A stretch of 64,000 bases of DNA from Legionella sp. 515359 (lineage in GTDB: Bacteria; Pseudomonadota; Gammaproteobacteria; Legionellales; Legionellaceae), in the NCBI GenBank assembly GCA_025941565.1, contig JAPCYN010000002.1:62001-126000 (forward strand). The letters run 5' to 3'. Shown piece after piece: positions 29,019 to 38,222 of this stretch (positions within the stretch are counted from its first letter, which is position 1; each line of letters opens with the position of its first letter). The notes under the pieces were generated by a model. The model was not told the origin of the DNA. It did no database searches and saw nothing but the letters and a program-made list of their open reading frames with translations. Position numbers and translations under genes: made by a program.

Positions 29019-29840
29019 ATGTGCATTTTTAAGGATATTACAGACCGTTATTGTCAAAAAATATTGGATACCTACCAATTGCAGGCAAATGAAAAGACAT
29101 ATAAAGGTAAAGAAGCTGGGTTATTAATGCAAAGGAATGAATTTGCTCAATGTTTAATAAAAAAGATTAAAGAAATTGAAGTTAAGGACAATGATTGCAC
29201 TGACTATTTTGAAGAAATTTTAAATGAAATTAACTCAGTATTGAAAGAGGTTAAAACTGCTGTCACCAAATATAATAAAGAATTTGATACCGCATTTACA
29301 ACGGATCTTTATGAAAATTTTTTCACCGCCAGCTTAATCAATTTTATTAATGCATTACGTGACCTGTCTCAAAATAGTCCTTCTCTAATTACTCAGATTA
29401 AGGATAAGTCATTTTTCAGCAATAATAGAGACATTCCCTGGATTTATCAGTTTTCATTTGTCTTATATGAATATATTCTTGAAAAGGAATTTGACATTGC
29501 AATTAATAAAGTGGATAGAGATATTTTTGATGCAAAAAAACGATTGATCCTTAAGTACATTCAAAATGCAGGCAACCTTTATTCACGTTTTGAAAATGAG
29601 GATGATACTGAATACAAGGAACTGATGAAAGTATTATTAAATAGTATGCGTTCAGAAGAAAAGTCCATACAACAACGCAAACCCGAAGAAAATAATACAA
29701 GTTATATGTATTCTTATTTTTCACAAACATTTTATAAAGCCTCTGAAAAAATAATCGGAAAAAATCAATTGGGACAAAAAATCGAACTTTTGATTGGGGC
29801 ATTTAATGAACGGATTATGAGTAAAGGCTTAGTATGCTAA
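29019..29840 (+). CDS. Hypothetical protein, effector-like
   Basis: 273 residues with a clear ribosome site (AGAGAGGG). Very rich in Lys, Glu, Asn and Ile, predicted all-helical, no signal peptide, no recognised motif. The C-terminal region (MYSYFSQTFYKASEKIIGKN) is reminiscent of Legionella unknowns only in composition. Coding AT content is higher than in the housekeeping genes, in keeping with an acquired gene. Function unknown. Confidence 0.6.
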   Translation: MCIFKDITDRYCQKILDTYQLQANEKTYKGKEAGLLMQRNEFAQCLIKKIKEIEVKDNDCTDYFEEILNEINSVLKEVKTAVTKYNKEFDTAFTTDLYENFFTASLINFINALRDLSQNSPSLITQIKDKSFFSNNRDIPWIYQFSFVLYEYILEKEFDIAINKVDRDIFDAKKRLILKYIQNAGNLYSRFENEDDTEYKELMKVLLNSMRSEEKSIQQRKPEENNTSYMYSYFSQTFYKASEKIIGKNQLGQKIELLIGAFNERIMSKGLVC

Positions 29841-30058
29841 TTCCTTGTTATGCACTACCAATAACATGAGGACCGTTACATCACTAAAATTTTTATTTAC
29901 CCTGCGACTTCATATGCACTGGAAAATTATTAGTTTTCTTAGCATATGGAGGCAGTGGGATTTCAGCTGTTTCAATAATTATCAAAAGCGACAATCAACG
30001 CATTAAATAATATCAACTTTGGATAACAAAATTTGTAAACGGCCAAATTAAATCCACG

Positions 30059-30154
30059 TCAATTCGCTCGAAGATGATACCAAAGATGCCTCTCTGCATC
30101 ACTGCTGTTTTTCCGTAAATCGCGAGCAGGTTGTCTTAGCATCGATTTGTTCAT
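30059..30154 (-). pseudogene. DUF559 protein remnant
   Basis: 31 codons reading MNKSMLRQPARDLRKNSSDA and then ERHLWYHLRAN before an in-frame TGA. This matches the N-terminus of DUF559 (endonuclease-fold) proteins, which normally continue for about 90 more residues with the FRRQ and ELDGxQH motifs. After the stop, fragments such as RGFNLAVYKFCYPKL may be degraded continuation. It lies just after iolE. A relic, not a functional gene. Confidence 0.6.
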
Positions 30155-30173
30155 TTCCCTTGCACTCGCGTCT

Positions 30174-31058
30174 CTACCTAATATACTGCTGGAGAAAATC
30201 ATAGGCCTTTCTAGCATATTGAAGCGGTGGGGCTTTCGCGGGATCCTGTTCTGCTTCAACGATCATCCATCCAGAATATTGATGCTTTTGCAGCATTTGC
30301 ATGATGGGAGCAAAATGAATGGCTCCATCTCCTGGCACTGTAAATACACCGCAACGTACCGCATCCATAAAGTTCATGTGTTCATTCTTAACTCTGTTGA
30401 GCACTTCAGCACGAACATCCTTTAAATGAACATACACAATACGATCATGGTATTTATTAATTAAATCAAGCGAATCAACATCAGCAAAAGCAGCATGACC
30501 TGTATCAAGTAATAAAGAAATTAATTGAGGACTCGTATTTTCCATTAAATAATCGATTTCATCCTCATAAAAAACACCCGTTCCAGCATGATAGTGATAA
30601 ACAAGGTGCATATTAAAATCATGGGCAATACGGCCAATGGCATGTAATCCTTGAATCAGTTTCGCCCATTGCTCCGCACTAAACTCAGGCTTGTGAGGGC
30701 TTAAAACAGGCAGCTCTGTTCCTTGAATAGCATGTCCACATTCACACACATTAATAAAAGATGCTCCCATCGCCCTCATAAAACTTAAATGCTCCATAAA
30801 TCGCGATAAAGTGTTTTCATACTGCTCCGGATCGGTAAAAAAGGTACTGAACCAGGCACTCGATAATTGCAATCCATGGGCATTTAATGCTTTTTTTAAA
30901 ACCGGCACTTCACGAGGATATTTGTTACCCAGTTCTGTCCCTATATAACCCGCTTCGGACATTTCTCTAATGCATTGTTCAAAGCTAATCTCTTTACCCA
31001 ATTCAGGATCATCATCATTGCACCAATTAATTGGTGCTATTCCCAGTTTAATGTGCAT
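30174..31058 (-). CDS. iolE: Myo-inosose-2 dehydratase
   Basis: 294 residues with the xylose-isomerase-like TIM-barrel fold: KLGIAPINWCNDDDPE at the start, YIGTELGNKYP, LVYHYHAGTGVFYE and LLLDTGHAAFADVD carrying metal-binding residues, and GWMIVEAEQDP at the end. IolE dehydrates 2-keto-myo-inositol to the trihydroxycyclohexanedione used by IolD. Last gene of the iol operon, ten bases after iolD, with the ribosome site AAGGA. Confidence 0.93.
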   Translation of the reverse strand: MHIKLGIAPINWCNDDDPELGKEISFEQCIREMSEAGYIGTELGNKYPREVPVLKKALNAHGLQLSSAWFSTFFTDPEQYENTLSRFMEHLSFMRAMGASFINVCECGHAIQGTELPVLSPHKPEFSAEQWAKLIQGLHAIGRIAHDFNMHLVYHYHAGTGVFYEDEIDYLMENTSPQLISLLLDTGHAAFADVDSLDLINKYHDRIVYVHLKDVRAEVLNRVKNEHMNFMDAVRCGVFTVPGDGAIHFAPIMQMLQKHQYSGWMIVEAEQDPAKAPPLQYARKAYDFLQQYIR

Positions 31059-31068
31059 ACATCATTCC

Positions 31069-32940
31069 TTAGTATTCTCTAACCTGTTTCAATTGTTCTC
31101 GCATGACTTGATGCGCCTTAGCCACTTGTTCAGAATTGGATATCTCTGCAACTGCTACCCGCCACCAGGTTTGGTAGCCATTACTCATGGTTTTAGGCAA
31201 TATCGGCAGTACAATCACCGAAGAGCATTTTTCATTTCGTGCAGCGTCCATTGCCCCAGCCAATTGCTCATAAGACTCCACAAAAAAAGTTTTAGCACCC
31301 AAGCCCTCTGCATACTTACAGAAATCGACAGGTAAATAGTCCCCGGATAATTTATTGGTTTTATCTTCTCGATAGCGAAACTCATTGCCAAAGCCTTGAC
31401 TGCCATGACTTTCCTGTAGGTTTCTAATACATTGAAAACCATGATTATTAAAAAGAAGGATGGTCATTTTTTTATGCTCTTGAATGCTCGTCAGGAGTTC
31501 TGAATGCAGCATTACAAAGCTGCCATCGCCCACCAACACATAAACCTCGCCCGGGGTATTTTCTTTAGCGAACCTCACTCCTAAACCCGCTGCAACTTCA
31601 TAGCCCATGCACGAATAAGCATATTCCAGATGATAGTCTTTGGGCTTCTTGGACTTCCAAATACGATGTAAATCACCGGGTAAACTGCCTGCCGCACAGA
31701 TAATGACATCCTCTGCAGTCACCATCTCATTTAACAAACTCAAAACTTTGGTTTGCGATAAGCCACCTTCCACAACATGACTTACACTACAAATGCGTTT
31801 TAATTCCTGTTGCCATTCATTTTGATAATGCAGCACCCTTTGCTGATATTCTTTGGATGTTTGATAACCTCCCAATTTCTTTCCTAACTGCTCTAAGCCT
31901 GCTTTTGCATCCCCTTTCAACATCAAACCATTCATTTTGATTGCATCAAAACGCGAAACATTCAGATGAATGATTTGACATGCTTCATTTTTAAAACCCC
32001 ATTTAGACGCGGTAGTAAAATCTTGCAGACGTGAACCAATCACTAAAATTACATCCGCTTGTGCCGCCAGGACATTTGCTACTTCAGAACCCGTGACACC
32101 TACGCCACCCACATTCATGGAATGACTCGCTGGCAAAGCACTTTTTCCAGCCTGAGTTTCAGCAACGGGGATTTTATGATGTGCTGCAAATTGAGATAAA
32201 ACCTCGGTAGCCAATGAATAATGAACGCCGCCGCCTGCAATAATAAATGGTTTTTTTGCTTGAAAAATAAGTTGCGCGGCTTCATCAAGAGCACGCTCAC
32301 TCACAGGTGCCCTATCAATATGCCAAAAACGTTTTTCAAAAAAAGAATCCTCATAATCATATGCTTCGGATTGCACATCCTGCGGTAAACATAAAGTAAC
32401 CGCACCGGTTTCAACAGGATCGGTGAGCACCCTCATCGCATTGATGCAAGCAGTCATCAATTGCTCGGGGCGAGTAATTCTGTCCCAATATTTACTCACC
32501 GGTTTAAAACAGTCATTTACAGACAAAGTATAGTCCTGTGATGCTTCCAGTTGTTGTAATACGGGATCGGGTTGTCTGCAACTGAATGTGTCACCTGGCA
32601 GCAATAATAAAGGAATTCTGTTGGTGGTTGCCGTAGCAGCCGCTGTAATCATGTTGGTGGCCCCTGGACCAATAGAGGAAGTACAGGCAAAAATACTTAA
32701 CCTGTTTTTTTGTTTCGCATAAGCAGTCGCTGCGTGAGCCATTCCTTGTTCGTTATGTCCCTGATAATAAGTCAACCCGTAATTGTCGTATTCAAGAGCC
32801 TCACCTAAACCCGTCACATTGCCATGCCCAAAGATTCCAAATACGCCCGCAACAAACTGATGTACTTGTCCATCCAGCACGACATATTGATTTGCCAAAA
32901 ATCGCAATAAGGCTTGAGCCATTGTCAATCGAATCTTCAT
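31069..32940 (-). CDS. iolD: 3D-(3,5/4)-trihydroxycyclohexane-1,2-dione hydrolase
   Basis: 623 residues from the ATG at 32940, which has GAGGG six bases upstream; an ATG two codons earlier touches the ribosome site. It is a ThDP enzyme: MAQALLRFLANQYVVLDG at the start, GIFGHGNVTGLGEAL, TSSIGPGATNMITAAA, and VLVGDGSFVMLHSEL with NNHGFQCI as the ThDP/Mg motif. It opens the inositol-derived ring to 5-deoxy-glucuronate. Lies between iolCB and iolE in the operon. Confidence 0.95.
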   Translation of the reverse strand: MKIRLTMAQALLRFLANQYVVLDGQVHQFVAGVFGIFGHGNVTGLGEALEYDNYGLTYYQGHNEQGMAHAATAYAKQKNRLSIFACTSSIGPGATNMITAAATATTNRIPLLLLPGDTFSCRQPDPVLQQLEASQDYTLSVNDCFKPVSKYWDRITRPEQLMTACINAMRVLTDPVETGAVTLCLPQDVQSEAYDYEDSFFEKRFWHIDRAPVSERALDEAAQLIFQAKKPFIIAGGGVHYSLATEVLSQFAAHHKIPVAETQAGKSALPASHSMNVGGVGVTGSEVANVLAAQADVILVIGSRLQDFTTASKWGFKNEACQIIHLNVSRFDAIKMNGLMLKGDAKAGLEQLGKKLGGYQTSKEYQQRVLHYQNEWQQELKRICSVSHVVEGGLSQTKVLSLLNEMVTAEDVIICAAGSLPGDLHRIWKSKKPKDYHLEYAYSCMGYEVAAGLGVRFAKENTPGEVYVLVGDGSFVMLHSELLTSIQEHKKMTILLFNNHGFQCIRNLQESHGSQGFGNEFRYREDKTNKLSGDYLPVDFCKYAEGLGAKTFFVESYEQLAGAMDAARNEKCSSVIVLPILPKTMSNGYQTWWRVAVAEISNSEQVAKAHQVMREQLKQVREY

Positions 32941-32955
32941 AAGCATCCCTCGATA

Positions 32956-34839
32956 TTATTTATGTTTCCACACCCGGTTATTTGCTTTCGGTGCTCGCGT
33001 CCATTCATGCTCCTTGACAAAAGTCGGTGTCATATACGGGTTGTCTTTTAAATGACGTATAAACCAGAGTGTATAAAGAGCATATCCTGGTGCGGCACAA
33101 TGAGCATGAGTCTGTCCATTCGCAATGCGATAAGTATCATAATTTTCGATACGCAAAACCTCTTTTCCATTTTCACCAAACGCATAGCCTTGCGGTTCTG
33201 AAAAACGATAATGATAGATCTCGGGCTGATCGTGATAATGGGAAGGATAACTTGACCATCGCCCTTGAAAAGTAATAATTTCACCAACGACCAAATTAGA
33301 CTCAGGCCTGTTGCGTTTATCAAATACTGTCCTCACGATGCGATAGGAGCTGTCGTCTAAAATGTCTTTTCCTCGATTATCCAATTCCAAAAGATTAGAC
33401 TTTTCAAATAATACAGGTGCAAATGCAGCATTATTTTCTGTTTCAATCAGCAAGACCTCGCAATCGGTCAATGCCTCAACGGATGCCTTTTGGCCTGAAG
33501 GACAGTGCAAGACCACGGGTTCTTGAGAAAAATAATCGTATCGCACTACGTGCTGACTTTGATGTGCGAAATGAAATACCACGCTTCCCGTCATTAATAA
33601 AGCCGCAAATTCATAATGCTCATTAAATAAATATTTTTGCCCCGCATCTAATTTAATCGAACTAAAATTCATGGTGTCATTTGATAAAGGATTTATCGTT
33701 ACAATCTCATTGCATCCTCTATCGAAACCTTGTGGATTTTTAATAAGTAACTCGGGGGTACGCCGATGGGCTTTCTTTTGATGCAGTTGCGTCAAATGAG
33801 CACTGTTCCAAATTTGCGGATCCTCATCAAAATGTTGAATAAAATAGTCCAGTTCTTCTTTATAGGGAATAGCCGGGGCACAACCATGGCGAGTGACAAC
33901 TAAGGCTCCACTGGCATTTGCATAAGCAGTAGCAATCTCCCAGGATTTTCCTTGCAAAAGGGCCGATAAAAGACCCGCCATAAATCCATCTCCAGCTCCA
34001 AGCACGTTAAGTATTTCCACCGGAAATGGTTTGGTTGATAAGGGTTGACTGCTGTGCGCAAAATGAATCTCACAGCCTTTTTCGCCTCGTTTTATCACTA
34101 CAGGTGCCTGAGTCAGTTCCCTTATTTTCTCTAATGCGCCAGAAACTTCATCGCACCCGCCAGCAATACAAATTTCCTCTTCAGTACCGACAATTAAATC
34201 ACAAAGCGATAAAACGCGTTGATAAGTAGCACTCACTTTCTGACTATGGCGGTATCGCGTTTCCCCATCGCCTAAAGCGGTTAATCCCCAAAGAACAGGG
34301 CGATAATCCAAATCAAGAATTACTGCGGTTTCAGCCTGTCTTGCAAGCTGAATCACTGCTTCGGTAGTTGATAACATCGCTTCTGTAGATAAACCCGTGC
34401 CCGTAATCAAAATTGCTTTTGTCTGTTGCAATATGCTCCTGTTTATTTGATGCGACTTGATTTGCATATCCGCACAATCAGTGCGATAAAACATTAAGGG
34501 AAATTCGTGCGGTGGTTTAATACCCAGCAAAACGAGGCCGGTCAAATGCTTATCAGTTTCCTGCAACAAATCCGTATTGACGCCTTCATGTTCCAATTCA
34601 TTTTTTAAAAAATGCCCCATCTCATCCTGGCCAACACAAGAAAACATCATGCATTTCAGGCCAAGGCGTGCTGCGCCTACGGCGATATTTCCCGCGCAGC
34701 CCCCTAGATATTTTTTAAAACTCTGTGCATCGCTGAGGGAGGCACCTATTTGTTCTGCATAAAGATCGACTGCCACACGCCCCATACAAATCAAATCCAT
34801 AGGTCTCGTTGCGTCAAAGTAAAATGGTGGATAAATCAT
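32956..34839 (-). CDS. iolCB: Fused 5-dehydro-2-deoxygluconokinase / 5-deoxy-glucuronate isomerase
   Basis: 627 residues. Residues 1-340 form a PfkB-family kinase (IolC): LGGCAGNIAVGAARLG near 45-60, NVLGAGDGFMAG near 278-289 with the catalytic Asp. Residues about 360-627 form the IolB isomerase, a cupin with SYPSHYHDQPEIYHYRF carrying the metal histidines. The order of reactions is IolB then IolC, so the fusion joins two consecutive steps. Legionella pneumophila has the same IolCB fusion. The ribosome site GAGGA precedes the ATG. No break in the linker. Confidence 0.93.
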   Translation of the reverse strand: MIYPPFYFDATRPMDLICMGRVAVDLYAEQIGASLSDAQSFKKYLGGCAGNIAVGAARLGLKCMMFSCVGQDEMGHFLKNELEHEGVNTDLLQETDKHLTGLVLLGIKPPHEFPLMFYRTDCADMQIKSHQINRSILQQTKAILITGTGLSTEAMLSTTEAVIQLARQAETAVILDLDYRPVLWGLTALGDGETRYRHSQKVSATYQRVLSLCDLIVGTEEEICIAGGCDEVSGALEKIRELTQAPVVIKRGEKGCEIHFAHSSQPLSTKPFPVEILNVLGAGDGFMAGLLSALLQGKSWEIATAYANASGALVVTRHGCAPAIPYKEELDYFIQHFDEDPQIWNSAHLTQLHQKKAHRRTPELLIKNPQGFDRGCNEIVTINPLSNDTMNFSSIKLDAGQKYLFNEHYEFAALLMTGSVVFHFAHQSQHVVRYDYFSQEPVVLHCPSGQKASVEALTDCEVLLIETENNAAFAPVLFEKSNLLELDNRGKDILDDSSYRIVRTVFDKRNRPESNLVVGEIITFQGRWSSYPSHYHDQPEIYHYRFSEPQGYAFGENGKEVLRIENYDTYRIANGQTHAHCAAPGYALYTLWFIRHLKDNPYMTPTFVKEHEWTRAPKANNRVWKHK

Positions 34840-34846
34840 GCCGTCC

Positions 34847-35863
34847 TCAACTTAAAAAAACAGGTAACTTAGTCACTAAAGATTGTTTTGCTGCCTGGGC
34901 TATGCATAAGGCTTGTAACCCGTCCCTTCCAGAAACAGGGCTTGGCTTATTATGCAGCCACGCATCATAAAATGAACCTAACTCTGCTCTAAATGCCTGG
35001 TGATAACGCTCAAGAAAGAAATATTCTGGATTGGCTTGCTCTGTGAACGTATTGGTATAGTGGATTACTGAGTGTTTCAATTGATTATTTGCCAGTAACA
35101 TTCCTTCTTTGCCAAATACCTCAATCCGTTGATCATATCCATAAACAGCCTGACGGCTGTTATCAATCACGCCTAAAGCACCATTGGCAAAACGCATTTG
35201 GATGATTGCTGTATCCACATCATCCAATGCCTCAAAATCGGGATTAATCAGTACTGCGCCCGTTGCATACACTTCAACGACTTCTGATTGGGTAAGGAAA
35301 CGCGCCATATCAAAATCATGAATGGTCATATCCATGAACATTCCACCTGAGGTTGCGCAATATTCTTTAGGAGGACAAACAGGATCACGAGAGGTAATCT
35401 TAACAAGATGCACTGCACCAATCTCACCGGTCTGCACCTGTTTTTGCAGATGAGCAAAACTGGGATCAAAACGTCGATTAAAACCAAGCTGCAATAAAGT
35501 GTTATTTATCTGCACGGTGTGTAACGCATCCAAAATCTCTTCTTCATGCAAACCTATTGGTTTTTCACAAAAGATCGCTTTACCTGCTTCGCTCACTGCT
35601 TTAATTTGTTCCACATGTAAATTCGACGGTGAAGCAATCAGAATCGCATCCAAATCTTGATGAGACAGTACTTCTTCAAAATGAGTGTATTGACCGGCAA
35701 TAGACAATTTATCTGCCCACGCTTTATTCAGATAAGGATCGGCGATGGCTTGTAAATCATAATGAGGTAAATAATTTTTGATATTCTCTGCATGCAACTT
35801 ACCAATTCGCCCTGCCCCAATGATTCCGATACGACATCTTCTTTGCTGATTTGCACTATCCAT
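34847..35863 (-). CDS. iolG: Inositol 2-dehydrogenase
   Basis: 338 residues, Gfo/Idh/MocA family: the Rossmann motif GIIGAGRIGKLH, the EKPIG motif near residue 99, and the catalytic MDMTIHDFDMARF near 170-182. It oxidises myo-inositol to 2-keto-myo-inositol with NAD. It starts three bases from the stop of the iolT remnant frame, showing that iolT and iolG were translated from one transcript. Confidence 0.92.
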   Translation of the reverse strand: MDSANQQRRCRIGIIGAGRIGKLHAENIKNYLPHYDLQAIADPYLNKAWADKLSIAGQYTHFEEVLSHQDLDAILIASPSNLHVEQIKAVSEAGKAIFCEKPIGLHEEEILDALHTVQINNTLLQLGFNRRFDPSFAHLQKQVQTGEIGAVHLVKITSRDPVCPPKEYCATSGGMFMDMTIHDFDMARFLTQSEVVEVYATGAVLINPDFEALDDVDTAIIQMRFANGALGVIDNSRQAVYGYDQRIEVFGKEGMLLANNQLKHSVIHYTNTFTEQANPEYFFLERYHQAFRAELGSFYDAWLHNKPSPVSGRDGLQALCIAQAAKQSLVTKLPVFLS

Positions 35864-35865
35864 TT

Positions 35866-36382
35866 TTAATCTCTCACTAAGTCAAATTCGTTTGTTTTTA
35901 TTTCTGATATGGGTTTGCCAATGTCTCTGATTTTTTTACCTGCTAACAAATTTTTTCCTATTTTTTCCAAACACTAAAGTTCCTCTTCTGTTGGGAGGAG
36001 CAATTTCTGCAATAAACAACGGAGCAATATAAGAAGCAATTCCGATACAAATACCGATGATGAATCGACCAAGTAATAACAGAATGAACTCATGGGTAAA
36101 TGCACAAAGAACAGTCCCCAAAATAAAACCTACAGCGACTGTTTTCAACAGGAAACGCCGACTTAACTTGTCAGCAAAGAAACCACTTAAGGGAATACCA
36201 AGAACACAACCGAGTAAACTAATACTCACCACCTGGGACCATTGCCATTCTGAAAGAGACAATTGGGCCATAACCTGATCTTTAACATCTGCGATCACGC
36301 TGGAATCAAAACCAAATAAAAAACCACCAAATCCAGCAATCAGAGCGACAAAAAAAATGAATGAATTAACTCCTGCCCTCAT
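35866..36382 (-). pseudogene. iolT: Inositol/sugar MFS transporter with large internal deletion
   Basis: The N-terminal frame (36382 down to 35936, 148 residues) is a sugar-porter MFS start: GFGGFLFGFDSSVIADVKDQ, GCVLGIPLSGFFADKLSRR, LLGRFIIGICIGIASYIAPL and AEIAPPNRRGTL, i.e. about four membrane segments. It then runs into an out-of-frame tail. In another frame, from near 35967 to the stop at 35866-35868, the sequence reads LEKIGKNLLAGKKIRDIGKP, a typical sugar-porter C-terminal tail. About 300 central codons are therefore missing and the junction is frameshifted. Expected length is about 470 residues. Non-functional as a transporter. Confidence 0.85.
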
Positions 36383-36631
36383 AGTATCACTATCCTTAGC
36401 TCATCCTTAATCGTTGGTGATGTTATCACCCTCCATAGTGAATAAACAGATGGTAATGAGACAAGTTGTGAATGCTTTTCCAACACATCAATCACAAAAT
36501 ATTCAAGGCGATACGTTCTAAAAAATAAATTTAGGGTTGGCGCCAGAGATAAATTTGACCTCAATAGGCTTGTCAGGTCAAAATAAATACCTCTTTGGCT
36601 ATGCTTTTAATTTTAGGAGAGATTACTTCCA

Positions 36632-37495
36632 ATGAGAATTCATATTTTCTTGTTTGCTTTGGTATATTGCATCTTTGCTCAAGCCACCCCCCTGATTGCT
36701 TTTGAGCGTTATGGTTCGATTTGGACTGTCAACCTTGATGGAAGCAATGCTCGAAAAATTACTGAGGGTTACATCCCTGAAATTTCACCTGACGGAAAAT
36801 ACATTGCTTATAATGTCGTGGAGAACAGTCAATCAACAAATCGCTACCTGGAAATAATAGAGCTTGCAACGGGTAAGGTAACCCAGTTGAAGAATATACC
36901 TTCCGCAAATAACTTTAACCCGGTATGGTCGCCTGACAGTAAGAAATTATTGTTCAATACATTTATAAACAATAATTGGCACGTGGCATTAATCAATGCT
37001 GATGACAGCGGATATCGCACCATAAAAAATGCCCAAAATGAGTACGCGCCTGCATGGGCTGAAAATGGACAATCTTTTTTTAGCCATGACATGGATTCAA
37101 TTTATTGGATGGACTTGGAGGGGAACCTAATAAAAAAATGGCGCATCAATGAGATTATTCCTCAAGGGGGTATGAGCAGTGCCTCACATATTCATGCCTC
37201 CCCTGACGGGAAAACACTGATTATGGATGTAGATATGGATGAAACCATCCACAGGAAAAACTGGGATGAACCTCCGCTTGCACTATGGATATTTAATCTT
37301 GATTCAGAAAAAGCCACCCGAATTACTCCCAAAGGCATGCTGGCATGGAGTCCGTTTTGGATTAACTCAGAAGAGTTTATTTTTTTAGAACAAGGAATAA
37401 AAGAAAAAAATCCCGCGCTGCATCGGGGATCGCTAAACAAACCTTCTGGGGCGGTCTTAGTAAAGGATGTACAAACACCTAGTGTTTCACATTAG
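36632..37495 (+). CDS. Periplasmic TolB-like beta-propeller (PD40 repeat) protein
   Basis: 287 residues with a signal peptide (IHIFLFALVYCIFAQA). Several PD40/WD40-like blades are visible: GSIWTVNLDGSNARKIT, PEISPDGKYIAYNV, NPVWSPDSKKLLFNT, IHASPDGKTLIMD. Such propellers act as protein-interaction or carbohydrate-lyase scaffolds; no catalytic residue can be assigned. It is not in a tol-pal context. Ribosome site AGGAGA. Confidence 0.8.
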   Translation: MRIHIFLFALVYCIFAQATPLIAFERYGSIWTVNLDGSNARKITEGYIPEISPDGKYIAYNVVENSQSTNRYLEIIELATGKVTQLKNIPSANNFNPVWSPDSKKLLFNTFINNNWHVALINADDSGYRTIKNAQNEYAPAWAENGQSFFSHDMDSIYWMDLEGNLIKKWRINEIIPQGGMSSASHIHASPDGKTLIMDVDMDETIHRKNWDEPPLALWIFNLDSEKATRITPKGMLAWSPFWINSEEFIFLEQGIKEKNPALHRGSLNKPSGAVLVKDVQTPSVSH

Positions 37496-38222
37496 CCTAT
37501 GGATTTTTCTCAAGCTTATAGCGAAATATAGCCCTCTATTAAGGAGGGCTAGGTGCATGCTTGATAAAGATGTCGCGATCCGGCTTTGTTGCCAAAGCAT
37601 CCATTTATTACTTAGTAAAATCAAAATGTTACAAAATCATTAAACTTAATTCTTAAAAATTCTATTGCTAGAGAAGTTTAATAAGTGAGGATTTGTTTGT
37701 ATTGGCCAGAAAGAAAGGAATTCAAAAAGTTAGGCACATCATAATCTCAAAGTCCTCATATCCAAAGAAAACTGATATTACGATGAGCCTTTCAGTTCTA
37801 TTGATAAAAGAAGCTTCTAAATCATACTGCCAAGTTGTGTAGTACTATCACTGAATTAAGTCTTCAAGTAATAAACTAGATTACTTGGTCTTTATCTCAG
37901 CGACATACCCGTTCATTCATTAAAACTAGATGTATCTATCAGCTCTCCATCTATCCTTAGGGAGAAGATAAGTCGTTGCATATCAAGTTTCACTATTGAT
38001 GAGGTTAAAAACCGATCGGTAATTCCGACGGTTAGCGCCTATAACCCCTGTTAACGCAGCATATACGGGGTACCACGTCAAATATACAGACCCTTTCTCT
38101 AAAAATTTACTAGCCATTATAAACTACGGAAATTAACAAAATAATTTTCCAATATGCGTATATAATTTACTTATATATCCTATTTCTAGAGACGGCCTAT
38201 GCGTTCAAGACAAGAGGTAGTA
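37496..38222. other. Long intergenic region with possible IS-end relic
   Basis: About 727 bp. A 7-bp stem hairpin (AGCCCTC/GAGGGCT, 37530-37550) lies just after the propeller gene and may weakly terminate it. The sequence CCGGCTTTGTTGCCAAAG near 37581 resembles insertion-sequence end sequences, but no partner end was found. A palindrome ACCGATCGGT is at 38011-38020. No supported gene. Confidence 0.4.

Noticed and set aside
30970-31335. 121-codon plus-strand ORF across the iolE/iolD junction
   Set aside because: Antisense to two secure genes.
36379-36564. 61-codon minus-strand ORF upstream of iolT
   Set aside because: No ribosome site or family features; lies in the operon promoter region.
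37496-38222. tRNA or small RNA in the long gap
   Set aside because: No cloverleaf, no strong promoter-terminator pair; only a 7-bp hairpin and a 10-bp palindrome.
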